Source: Ceratorhiza oryzae-sativae
Lineage: Eukaryota > Basidiomycota > Agaricomycetes > Cantharellales > Ceratobasidiaceae
NCBI GenBank assembly: GCA_030998015.1
Contig: JARWMV010000007.1
Location: 1 to 64,000 of the forward strand
Direction: 5' to 3'
Length of the DNA: 64,000 bases
Part shown: piece by piece, positions 47,085 to 56,691 of the stretch
How the letters are laid out: every line of letters starts with the position of its first letter
Numbering within the stretch: position 1 is the first letter of the stretch
Made by a program: the position numbers and the translations under genes
The notes under the pieces: model-generated
Seen by the model: only the letters and a program-made list of their open reading frames with translations
Databases searched by the model: none
Told to the model about the DNA's origin: nothing

Positions 47085-48920
47085 TTAGTTTTCCAACTCA
47101 GAGCTGCTTTCTTCCTCAACTTGTCTGCTGGCCTTCCCTTGTATCTTAGCTTTGTCGTAGGTCCACTGGCCTCAGCACTCCTTCAGGACATGACCTGATT
47201 TACTGCATTTGATACAGAGTCCTTCTTTCCTTCGCCTGTCCTTTTCACTGTTTGGTATCCTTACCATGTTGTTGGTTTGGGTATTCCCCTGTTTGCCACT
47301 GGTCCCTGAAGGCTTGTTCCCCCCTTGTTTGTATTTCGCTGGTGCCCAGGTTGAATTTGATGAGTTGCTGGTCCTTGCATTCATTTTCTGGTTTGCAAAC
47401 TGCATGTTGTCCATTTTGCAGGCAAAGTCGATTAATTGATCTAAGGTATATGATGGACCTTCAGCCTCATTTGACAGTACTTCAATCCTTAAGATCTCTT
47501 GTCGTACTTCAGGTTTTAACCCTTCCCTGAATTGGTCCTTGAGGGCTTCCTGGTTCCAGTCTACCTCTTGGATCAGGATCTGGAATTGGGTAGCATAATC
47601 CAATGCACTCTTGGTTTGTGTTAATTTCCTTAGTTTCCAGATGGTCTTTTCCTTTATGACTGGGTTGTTAAAAGCATCCAGGAATCCCTTCCTGAAATCC
47701 TTCCAGGATGCAAGAATACCTGTGTGTTTGCCTGCTAGTAGTTTCCGGCAGTAAGGTTGTGCCCAGTTTGCTGCTTCCCTGTCCTCCATGTTCATTAACA
47801 CAGCAGATATCTTTTTTTGGTCATCAAAGGCTGATTTGTCATAGTCAGCAAAGAAAAGTTCCATGCTGATTATGAAGTTCTCTGCTTCCTTCCCTTTTTT
47901 CCCATTAAATTTGCTGGGTCTCCCTAGTCGCGCCTCCTTAGGAGTGTGGTTTGTGGCAAGGGTAGGTTGGTTTGCTTGGGATGGAGGTTCTGTTCAGGGT
48001 CTTATTGTGGACTCAGCCTGGAAGGTTCTTCCCAGAAAGGGTGTTCATACTGGGGAGGCTGAGGCGGATTGTGAGGGGCTTCCTATGACCACCCTAGTTC
48101 TTCCCCTGGTCTCTTCTGTCCTTTCCCTTGGCCTTCCTGCTTCAGTTGTTTTCTGGAGCTCATTTCCTAGATCAGTTACCTGTTGTTCTAGTGCGATTAG
48201 GATCTCCCCTGTGTTTTCAGTTTTCTTCTCTAAGCTTTTGAGCTTTTGCTCTTGCATTCCCAGTACCCGGTTTATTTCCATGGAGATGTCCTTTAATTCT
48301 TTTATCAGGTTCCCCATTTCTGCTTTTAGGTTGTCCTGGTTCTTTGCCACATAGAGGACATTTTTGTTGGATGTTTCCATTGACCTTACCATCCAGTCCA
48401 CATTTCCTTCTTGTTGGGTTAGTGATATTTGACACTGATTTATACCCATGATTGCCGTTTCTAGTTCCCTATGGTTATTGTCTCTAAGTTCCTTGAGCCC
48501 CGCCCTGATGGTGGTGGCAATGGTGTGAATAGGGTTGGCAGTGGCTATGGTTCTGGGACCTGGCTGGGGTTGTGTCCTTGCCTCTTCTGCCAAGGCTGTG
48601 CCTTGTTCATATATGGTTCAGGTCATATCTTCTACCTCATCCCTCTCTGGATTTGAGATATCTTCTGGGTCTGGATTTATCAGGTGAATTGGCAGTTGAG
48701 GGCTGCATAGTGGTATTCCCCCTATTTGCCCTCCCAGGATGGGGGCCCGAGTGGGGTTAGGTTGAGCCACTGGTCATGGGTTTTGTGGCAACCCCCCTGG
48801 CATTCCTTGGAGGGTCTCATCTGGGTTACCTTCAGCCTCTGGGGAAGCAATGGGTTTGGGTGATTGTGGCCTACTATTTGCCACTCTGCTTTGAGATTGA
48901 GTTTGTGGTCTCTGTGACAT
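47085..48920 (-). pseudogene. Gag of element D
   Basis: A single register of 611 codons from MSQRPQTQSQSRVAN to the TAA at 47085-47087. The N-terminal part is Pro/Gln-rich. A long helical segment follows (48593-48150, e.g. LKELRDNNHRELETAIMGIN). The capsid domain is FNGKKGKEAENFIISMELFF and AANWAQPYCRKLLAG to about 47450. The zinc knuckle is CIKCSKSGHVLKEC (about 47175-47215). TGA stops at 48774, 48618, 48045, 47994 and 47172 are the only lesions. The gag frame of element F (62829 onward) has a similar N-terminus and helical segment. Confidence 0.85.
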
Positions 48921-49021
48921 AGTTTCTTTGTGTTCTCTTATGTATCACAGGAGTTAGCTGGTTTCTTGTGTACTCAGCCCTTAGTATCTGTGTAGTATAC
49001 TTATGTTTGCCACTAGTTAAG

Positions 49022-49214
49022 TTAAGAGCTTGCTTTATAATGTTGTGACCCTCTGGATGCTTCCTTGTGAAGCACTTAAGTAGTGGCTGCATTGATGGTT
49101 TGGTGCTATGCAGTATGTATTGAGTGTTCTAGTTACAGTGTTTGCTATGGTCTATGGTGGTTGATGAGATAAAGCAAGCTGAGGTGTCCAGTCTTGCTTT
49201 ATCCTTCTTATATA
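49022..49214 (-). promoter_or_regulatory. TATA box, transcript start and self-primer/PBS pair of element D
   Basis: Minus strand: TATATAAG at 49214-49207; AGCTTGCTTTAT at 49180-49169, about 34 bases on; and its exact 12-base complement ATAAAGCAAGCT at 49038-49027, two bases after the LTR end at 49041. No tRNA-type TGG site. This has the same logic as C1 with unrelated sequence. Confidence 0.68.
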
Positions 49215-49585
49215 TGCCTGTGGCTGTGGTGGCTGTGGATGTATTATCTAAGCACACTCTGCAGTAGGTGTAGGTTATGTACAGTACTATGGGTTAGGTA
49301 ATTGTTTGTCTTAAGTTTGTGCAGCTCTGAATCTTATAGAGCTGCGTGAGGTCTGAGGGGTAGGCACTGAGGTCACGTGATCCTGCCATAAGCGCCAAGA
49401 TCACGTGACAACTCGCTCCTCGCTCCAAGTAACAATGGAGAGAAATGCTGGAGCGAGTTCAGGGTAACCACCGTAAGCGCCGAGGTCACGTGACCTTGTT
49501 TATGGCTTGTTCTGCTTAGGAAAAATGCCATAAATCTGTAAAAATATTCGGTTATTTTGTTATGTCTGTTTGACAGGTCATAACA
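49041..49585 (-). repeat. 5' LTR of element D (545 bp)
   Basis: Right flank CACAT (49586-49590) pairs with 31071-31075. U3 has three palindromes TCACGTGA (49373, 49401, 49486). The 3' LTR has several of these as CATGTG. Confidence 0.92.
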
Positions 49586-49590
49586 CACAT

Positions 49591-50553
49591 GTGTTGCTTG
49601 TTGATGCAGGGGTAACAGTTCTGGTGGTGGTGGTGGTAGCTTTGGTGGCAGTGTGTTTTTCTACCCCCAAAGGAGATGAGCCCTCTGGGTGACTTCTGCA
49701 ACAGTATGTGTGGTTGGGTCATTGTTCTGAACAACCATAGAATTGCAAATGTTGTAAGACAGTCCTGTGTAAAACTGGTTGCAGAGAGCAGTGTCATTAT
49801 ACCCAAGACCTGTTGAGTACAGGTTAAATAACATGGGGTAGTCTTGTATGGTTTTGGTTTGTTTCAATTTCTGCCACTTCTTGCAAGAGTTTTCATTGCA
49901 ATTGACATTGCTATATTGTACCCCAAATTCTTGCCAGAAGAGATCTGTGTCATGCAACCAGGGGACATTGGTGTAGTTGATGATTTCTTGTTCAAAGCAT
50001 GCATTTGCCCATTTGGTTGCTGATCAATCTAGGTATGATGTGATATAAGCAATTTGTTGGTCAGCAGTAGAGTTGAGCATGTTAGTTGTGATGTATTGCA
50101 TGCATGAGATTTGGAATGAGGTAGCATCCTCTTGCTTGCTGCCATTGAACTTGGTAGGGGAGGCCATTTTTACCTTGATAGTATTTCCCCCAGTGGTTGG
50201 TTGGGGTTGTGGCATTTGCACAGGAGGGGGTACTTGTGGGGCAGGTGCAGACTGGTGTCCAGTCAGGGCATTCAAGGTTTGTTGAATTTGTGTCAGGATG
50301 CCACTCATGGTATTCAAGTTCACTGCAAGGCTGTTGACCTTGGCATCAGTAGCATGGATTTTGTTGGTGATCTGCTGCTGCATATCATTGTGCCTTGTTG
50401 TAGCATTTGTGTCTATGTCACCAATGTCAACCTGAAGTACCCCAATGGCATACTGATGGTGTTGATATTTGAGCACAAATATTGGATCTGCCCTTCTGTT
50501 GTGTATGTGGTCCACATTGGCTGTGTTGGTGTGGCTCCTTGAGAGGTAAACAT
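49591..50553 (-). pseudogene. N-terminal and capsid part of Gag, element C2
   Basis: Start MFTSQGATPTQPMWTTYT at 50553, matching C3 gag. A frameshift occurs near 50470, then helical region, Pro/Gln linker (PQVPPPVQMPQPQPT) and capsid segment (FNGSKQEDATSFQISCMQYI). A TGA sits at 50024-50026. The frame continues (DTDLFWQEFGVQYSNVNCNE) up to the insertion of element D. The remainder is at 31033-31075 and 29898-30283. Confidence 0.82.
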
Positions 50554-50575
50554 GGTTGGAGGGAAACAGAGTAAT

Positions 50576-51485
50576 CTACTTCAATTGACAGAAGCAATGG
50601 GCAAGTACAGGAAAATCTTGAGGCCCATGGTTTCTGTAGAACTTCCACTTGCCATTTACAGTAATTTCAAAGATTGGTTAGTAATCCTTGCCAGAAAAAA
50701 ATAGACTAATATCTTTAAAGTCCAACCACCCTTTCTCAAATTCATCCTGGTGTAGTGTTGGGATCTCCTTCAACTTAGTTTGGTCCTGGCAAAGCAGTTC
50801 TGGGTAGTATCACCTCAAGGTGTTGTTGTGCAACAGCCTTGATTTCTGGTTCAGGTGCAGGAGACAGAGCACCACTAAGTTGGTGGTTAAAGGGGGAAGG
50901 TGAGGGTGCTAAGGAGCAGGTGTAATGTTGGCCAATAGACTGCAGGTATAGGTAGCTTAGTCTATTGAATTGATGTAGTAGTTTGGTGTATTCTTCCTCT
51001 TTCTTTTGGATGACACCAGCAAGGCAGTCACCAACATCTTTGGTGATTAGTTTTACTGCTTTAAATTTTTCTGCCTTTTCTTGGTAGTGGGCATTGCCCT
51101 TGACAAATTGGGGTTGATAGAGCAAGTATGAGATAAGGTTGTGATTGAGGGGGTTGGCCAGCTTAGAGATTGAAGCAATGATGGAGGTGATATCTGTATA
51201 TAAAGGCATACTCCTTTGGGCAGTAGGGGCAGCAGGCAGGGAAGGTGGCTTGGTTGGGGTAGTGACAGATGCAGCACTCAGGAGCACCAGGGGGAGCCAA
51301 AAATTGTTGCTGGGCTCAGCCAGTTTTTTGGGGTTTGACCTTGGTAATGATGACATGGTTAAAGTCATTATGCCTGTTGTTTTCAAGGATGTTGTTGATA
51401 GAGTTGAGGGTGAAGCAGTGGATGGATAGATGCCAAACCAACTGCAGAGAGGGCAGCAATCTTCTTTGCTAAAGGTAGTAGCCAC
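50576..51485 (-). pseudogene. ORF0 of element C2 (upstream of gag)
   Basis: Starts MATTFSKEDCCPLCSWFG. A one-base deletion right after this removes the rest of the knuckle and, as a result, puts the second segment in the start frame, where it is open for 236 residues (HYQEKAEKFKAVKLITKDVG, KKEEEYTKLLHQFNRLSYLY) to the conserved stop after LPGPN (50775). The third segment (QTKLKEIPTL, FKDISLFFSGK, FYRNHGPQDFPVLAHC) lies in the +1 frame to the stop at 50576. Confidence 0.6.
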
Positions 51486-51887
51486 AACTGGCAGCTAGAA
51501 AAAAATGTGTTCCACTGCAGCATACTCATCCAAGGCAAGAAGGTAATGTATCCCACATTACAGGAATAGGAAGGTGACCTCTGTTACCCAACTACTTTGG
51601 TGCAAAGGGTAACCCCACCTCTTGTTGACAAAAGAGATTAGAGAACCAAAGCTTGTTCTGACACACAAGAGGCTCAATTTGTTGATAAGCTGCTGTTACA
51701 GCACATCAATCAGGATAGAGCATTGTGGAAGCATGGATAGGGCAACAATTACTTGTGGCTGTAGATGGGTGGAGTGGGATTGTGGAAGGCAATGAGGAGT
51801 GAGCTTGAGATGATGCCAACAGCATTTGGGACAGCAGAGGCAAGGGTTCAGGCAACACTGAACCTACAGGGCACCAACTTGACCTAA
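51486..51887 (-). other. Leader of element C2 with self-priming site
   Basis: Non-coding leader between LTR and ORF0. AGGTCAAGTTGGTG (minus, 51885-51872) directly follows the LTR and is the exact complement of CACCAACTTGACCT inside the LTR (52056-52043). Confidence 0.6.
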
Positions 51888-52342
51888 TGTCAGCAGTGAC
51901 AAGTCAAGTGACAGTGTGGACACCTTAGATCAGAAGGGCAGAGCCTGAAGACAACTTGGTGGCAACAATGAGGGGGGTAAAGGTGACAATGACATGTTGC
52001 AAGACAGTAAGCAAGAGAGAATAAGACTTGTAATTGACAAGGAGGTCAAGTTGGTGAGGAGACCTTGTTGAACATGACCCAGTTTATATATAGTCTTCCA
52101 GCCACATCAAAACAAACACACCTATACTATGAGTCATATCACTAAGCAATAGAAGCTGCTGTGGAGCTGCAGAATTTCCCATCAAAGTTGAAATACATCT
52201 CAGTAAGCAGTCTGGAACATTCCATGAGTCACATGATACAGTTGTCCCATAAAAGGAAAGTGTGTTTTGAAAATGTTTCTTAAAAATTGTAATAATTCAA
52301 GAAAATATTATATGGTGAATATATGCATGTCAGGTCATGACA
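51888..52342 (-). repeat. 5' LTR of element C2 (455 bp)
   Basis: TGTCATGACCTGACATGC...CACTGCTGACA on minus. Same layout as the C1 LTR but about 80 bp longer at the R/U5 side, like C3. It has TATATAAAC about 27 bases before the self-primer sequence. It abuts family-A gag at 52343. Confidence 0.88.
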
Positions 52343-53822
52343 CTTATTATGCTTGCATTCCTTGTCATAGTGCATAAGACTTCCACAATGAATACAGCCT
52401 CTCATTCCCCTAGTCTTAGGAGTCCCTTTCTTATGTTTGGAAACATTAGAATTGTCTGGAGGGAAGGGCCTCTTATAGCCTTTGAATTTATCAGGCTGCT
52501 TTGACTTGAACTTAGAGTTAGAAGAATTTACTGCATGAGCACTAGCTTTGTGACCATGCTTTTTCTGATGCTTTTCAGCCTTCAAAGCTTTGATCACCTC
52601 CTTGACTGTGTCATAGGTAGCTTGATTGTTCATATGGAGAGGCCAATCTTGCAATAAATCTTCTTGTTCCTTAATTCTAGTCACATAGGTGGACCAGTCT
52701 GCAATATCCTCATGGTTGACTATAGTTCTCTATTGTGTAGGAGCTGACCTAGCTACTTCAGCAATGATAGTGAGGTCATCCCAGTCTTCAACCATGTCAA
52801 GCAGTTTCTTTTTGCAAAGTGCATACTGAACTGGTGTTTCTTTATTGTTGCCTGAATCCTTAAACCTGACTGCCAAAGCTTTGTTCCTAGCCTGGGTAAT
52901 CCAAGTAAGAGTCCAAAGGAAACTAACTAAGCAAGCTCTCATCTGGTTCCAATCTGTAGACATTCTAAGCCTTTGTTCCTCATTGAACTGATACCACCAT
53001 TGTTTAGCATCTCCAGTAAACCTGAATGGAATAGCCAAGGTGAGCCTGTTGTTCTCATTTAAACCCATGGCTATGTATTGACTAATTTGGTCTATCCATT
53101 CAAGTAATTCATCTGGATCACCATCATACTCTGGTATCACTTCCAGCTTCAGTTTTATGTTGAGAAGAGGTTGATTATTTTGGTTATTATTGTTACCATT
53201 TCCTCCAGCTCCTCTAGGGCCTTCTGGGCCTGGGGGACCTGGTGGACCATCTCTTCCATCCCTACCATCCCTTCCAGGGGGACCTTAGTCTCCTGGACAT
53301 CCTGGAGGGCCTTGAATCCAAGGATAAGGACCATTAGGAGGATTTCCAGGAGGCCCTGGTGGACCTTGTGGCCTAGGAGTGTTGGGTGGAATAGGTGGAA
53401 TAGGAGGAACATGAGAAATATGCCTCCTCCTTGTTGAGGGTAACTTTGACCTACTGGAGGGTTAGAGGTTGACTTGAACTTGCTCCTGAGAAATTCCTGC
53501 CATTGGAGGCAGGAGGTCCAGTGGGAGGAGGTCCTGGAGGCCTCCTAGGTGGAGTAGAAGCAAGATCAGAGAATCCTGGTCCTAGATTTATCACAAAGGG
53601 TTGATAAGGATCAAACCTGTGAGTTCTATATGTTTCAGCTTCAGTAGGTCTAGAGACTTGTGGCATATGTATGCTAGCATCAGCAGGTAGATGTGACTGA
53701 GGTACTAAAGGCTGGAAACCCAGTAAGGTATTCCCTTCAGGGCTATACACTGGCATCTTTGAAGGAACTCCAGTCATAGTTACAGAAGGTCCAGTAGGCT
53801 CTCTAAAACCTTCAGCCCTATG
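52343..53822 (-). pseudogene. C-terminal Gag of family-A copy 2: collagen-like, capsid and zinc-knuckle parts
   Basis: After the solo LTR-B the frame resumes with HRAEGFREPTGPSV and a Pro-rich section (PPRRPPGPPPTGPP). A collagen-like Gly-X-Y run follows (PQGPPGPPGNPP, then GPPGRDGRDGRDGPPGPPG, about 53400-53200) with one TAA at about 53286. The capsid-type domain (MIPEYDGDPDELLEWIDQIS, QWWYQFNEEQR) is at 53140-52730. A basic Lys/Ser region and a CCHC knuckle (CIHCGSLMHYDKEC) end it near 52355. Frameshifts separate the parts. Confidence 0.75.
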
Positions 53823-54348
53823 TATCAGAGCTGACAACCTGAACAACAAGGCCTAACACTTGTGAGGCAAAGGTGGACCTATGGGCTATGACAGCCAAAG
53901 GTCAAACCACAATGCCTAGAGGGGTACATGCAGTGAGGGAAGGGGATGTGACAACACACAGGAATGTAAGAAGTGCACTTGTGCTAAAGAGCACTGGGCA
54001 GAGACTGATTGGTTTGGTGACTGCTCAGATAGAAGGTGGGATGTTTGACAGGAGGTAAAGTTCTGAGGCTTAATGCTCTCAGACTCTCCCTTATATATTC
54101 AAGGAGGAGGCAGTACATATGTGATAGGAAACTTAATGGAATCATATGATAACTGAAGTGGTGCCATGTCAACAGAATATTCTGGAATACATCAACAATG
54201 GTCAACAACAACAAGGTCACATGACTCAGTCAATAATTCTATGTATATATCTGAACAAATGGAACTTGTCCATAAAAGTGGAAAAATAGAGATAAAATAA
54301 ATCATAATAAATTCAAATAAATCTGTGCTCATGGTCTAGGCCATGACA
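53823..54348 (-). repeat. Solo LTR of family B (526 bp)
   Basis: Aligns with the 3' LTR at 24367-24886 (TGTCATGGCCTAGACCATGA start at 54348). Perfect CTATG target duplications at 53818-53822 and 54349-54353. TATATAAG-type box and AGAACTTTACCTCC start signature are present. It interrupts gag of family-A copy 2. Confidence 0.92.
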
Positions 54349-54353
54349 CTATG

Positions 54354-56220
54354 ATCTTCTGTAGGCCTGCCTGCTTCAGCCTCCAAAGTTCTATTAGAAT
54401 TACTATGCCTAGGTCTCCTAGCTTCTTACTCATAAGAGCCTTCTTCACTAGGAGTCACACTAAGGGGAACAACTCCTTGAGGGATAGTCCCAGAGTCATC
54501 CCATACTGGCCTAGAGGGAGTTATTGGCTCCCTAGGTGGATAAGGAGATGCTTGACTTCTAGTAAACTGTTCAGGGGATATTGGACCCATTCCTGGAACA
54601 GGAGGTGAAGGTGGTGCATACAGTTTGTGAGGTGGAACTCTTCCTCAATAGTAACTGCATGACCTTTGCTAAGTCAACCCCTAAAGGTTCTTTCCTAATA
54701 GCATTGTCAAAGGATTGACAAGGTCTAGCAGGTTTATTTACCAAGGCAGAGTCCTGGTCCTGATCAGTATTGTCCTCATTTACCTTTCCAATAGTGGGTA
54801 AAGCTGAAGGACCAGCTTCAGTCACTTGAGCAGGAGGTATTAGAGGTTCTAGAACTCTTCCTGATTGCCTAGGACCTACTCCTATGTGTCTAGGATAATC
54901 TTTATCTAAAGGAGTAAATGAAGTTCCTAAGTTACTCTCCAGGTAGGTAGAAGGGCCTCTAACTCCCAGAATGCAAGTAGCTTCTATTTGAGAAACAGAT
55001 TCTGGGGTAAATAGAGCTTGTAATTGCTTCTCACTAGGAGTTCTTGTAGGAGTAATTGCTCCTAAAGCTTCTGGTCTAGTTGGAGAGCTAGTCACAGGTC
55101 CAATGAAGCTTCTTCCTTGAGCCATAGCTGAAGTAGATGCAAGTCCAGAACATTGAATTGCAGTCATGGTAATATCCTCAGCAGAATCATCTGCTATCCT
55201 TGTGACATCTTCCACTTCCTGCTCTTCTTGTTGAACTTGCTCCTCTCTACCACTCACTGGCTCTTCTGGATCCCCCTGAACTCCTAGAGGTTTGAATTCT
55301 AGACAACCAGTAGGAGATCTAATTGAGTCAATGGTAGGCTTAGGATGAGGGGCTGGAACATATTCTGTAGTCTTGGATCTACTCTCAGAATTTTCCCACA
55401 TTATTTCATTGAGCTCCCTTTGCTTTCCTTTACCAAGGTCTTGCATAGCTTGGTGTTCAATAAAGAGGTAAGCCAAGAAGCACTCAACTTCATCCCTAAA
55501 TAATACACAGGCAACTTCATGCTGTTTCTTATTGAAAGCAAAATGCTTCCTAGTTTCAGGGAATGCAGGAACATCTGGGTGAGGTATAGGATGTCTGCTC
55601 CTAACAGGGAGCAGTTGGGACTTAAAAGCAGAGAGCTTAGTCCTAAAACTCCTATGCCTATTCAAGTCAATGAATATGACAGGTTCTCCAGATGCACTCT
55701 GAGTCCATTCTGGGCTAAATATACATAAATAATCCAGTTCTTGTAAGAGATCCTTAAAGAATTCTCTACACCCAATAGATGGATATTTAATGTGCATTAC
55801 ATGGGGATGAGGATGTACATATATCCTCCTAACTACAGCCCTAACTAACCTTCTCCTCTCTGCTATCTCTGGATGCATCCTTGTTAGGCTTGTCATCCTA
55901 GAGGTAACAGGTTGGTAAGTCAGATGCCTTTGCTCTCTAGTAGTAAGAGCAATATATGAACTAGATCCACTAGGAGGGATGGGCAGATATTGTTCATAAT
56001 CTACAGTATCTTGGTAATGATAACTATTGTCTGATTGTACATGCCTGCCTCCTGCATCACTTCCTACCATGGAATCTGGTGCATGATGATCTTCAGGTGG
56101 TAATGGGTGGTGAGTACTGTCCCAAAAACTTCCAGGGACATGTACAGACATATTTGAAGTACTGGCCATAACAGTTCTGCTCCAATCCAAGATGGATTTG
56201 TATTTAAGAATGATTTTCAA
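54354..56220 (-). pseudogene. N-terminal Gag of family-A copy 2
   Basis: A 549-residue frame from MKIILKYKSILDW to 54571; the first ~345 residues match copy 1 at 2587-3615, and the rest supplies the part deleted there. It is acidic in the middle (REEQVQQEEQEVEDVTRIAD). Near 54640 a one-base shift moves the continuation to another frame (PPSPPVPGMGPISPEQFTRS, then PREPITPSRPVWDDSG) running to the LTR-B insertion, with a TAA near 54430. No known domain in this part. Confidence 0.72.
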
Positions 56221-56691
56221 AATATGTTTCAGTTACAAATTGATAAATGGCTTGATAAACTATAACCCAGTAGCTGGTATGGGGTGACCAGAAAGACCTA
56301 GTAAATGTGTGTTGAACTTTTATCAGTTGTGGTTGATCAGCAGTACATTGAATGTAGACTTCAAATTCAAGTCCAGCACTTAGAGCACTTGATACTGAAT
56401 TTATTGGAATATACAGCCTATAATTCCTGAAGGTAAATGTCAGAGTAATATGTGGGGGTGGACCACTAGTACTACTATAACCTAAAACAGTAATTGTAGG
56501 GTTTGGGGCTTGAATCCAGACAGGACCTTTCTCAACAGCCCAAGATATGTTGTTGTATTCTGTGGTAAGTCAGGTATTTCTATACATAGAATGGTCAAAA
56601 TTGAGAAATTCTGTTTTGGGCAATAGATTGACCAAAAATGGAAATGTTAGTTGATAGTTGCTTGATGTAAGGACCTAGGTTGCTTCACCAA
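56221..56691 (-). other. 5' leader of family-A copy 2 with primer-binding site
   Basis: Non-coding, closely matching 3616-4086. The primer site after the LTR reads TGGTGAAGCAACC, that is, copy 1's site with its CG changed to CA. Confidence 0.6.

Larger units (their letters stand above)
31076..49585 (-). mobile_element. Element D: Ty3/Gypsy chromovirus carrying extra genes including a CRESS-type Rep
   Basis: 5' LTR 49585-49041 and 3' LTR 31745-31076 are near identical and flanked by perfect CACAT duplications (49586-49590 and 31071-31075), inside gag of C2. Removing the nested 8259 bp (36238-44496) leaves about 10.25 kb. The minus-strand order is self-priming site, gag, pol with chromodomain, an ORF overlapping the pol stop by ATGA, an antisense spliced gene, a Rep-like gene, polypurine tract and 3' LTR. 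gag and pol keep one register each with only TGA stops. A normal chromovirus ends soon after the chromodomain; here about 3.7 kb more precedes the 3' LTR. Confidence 0.9.
26464..52342 (-). mobile_element. Family-C element C2, fragmented by three later insertions
   Basis: Reconstructed on minus: 5' LTR 52342-51888, ORF0 51485-50576, gag 50553-49591, [element D], gag 31070-31033, [LTR-E1], gag 30283-29898, [Tc1 element], pol 28621-26464, cut by LTR-E2. The continuity of gag across each insertion is shown by alignment with C1 and C3 and by target duplications. C2's 5' LTR in turn begins inside the gag of family-A copy 2, so C2 probably inserted there. Confidence 0.85.

Noticed and set aside
53155..53412. 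The 85-residue open frame as a gene
   Set aside because: The collagen-like frame on the same strand is the one continuous with Gag; the longer-looking frame is a shadow.
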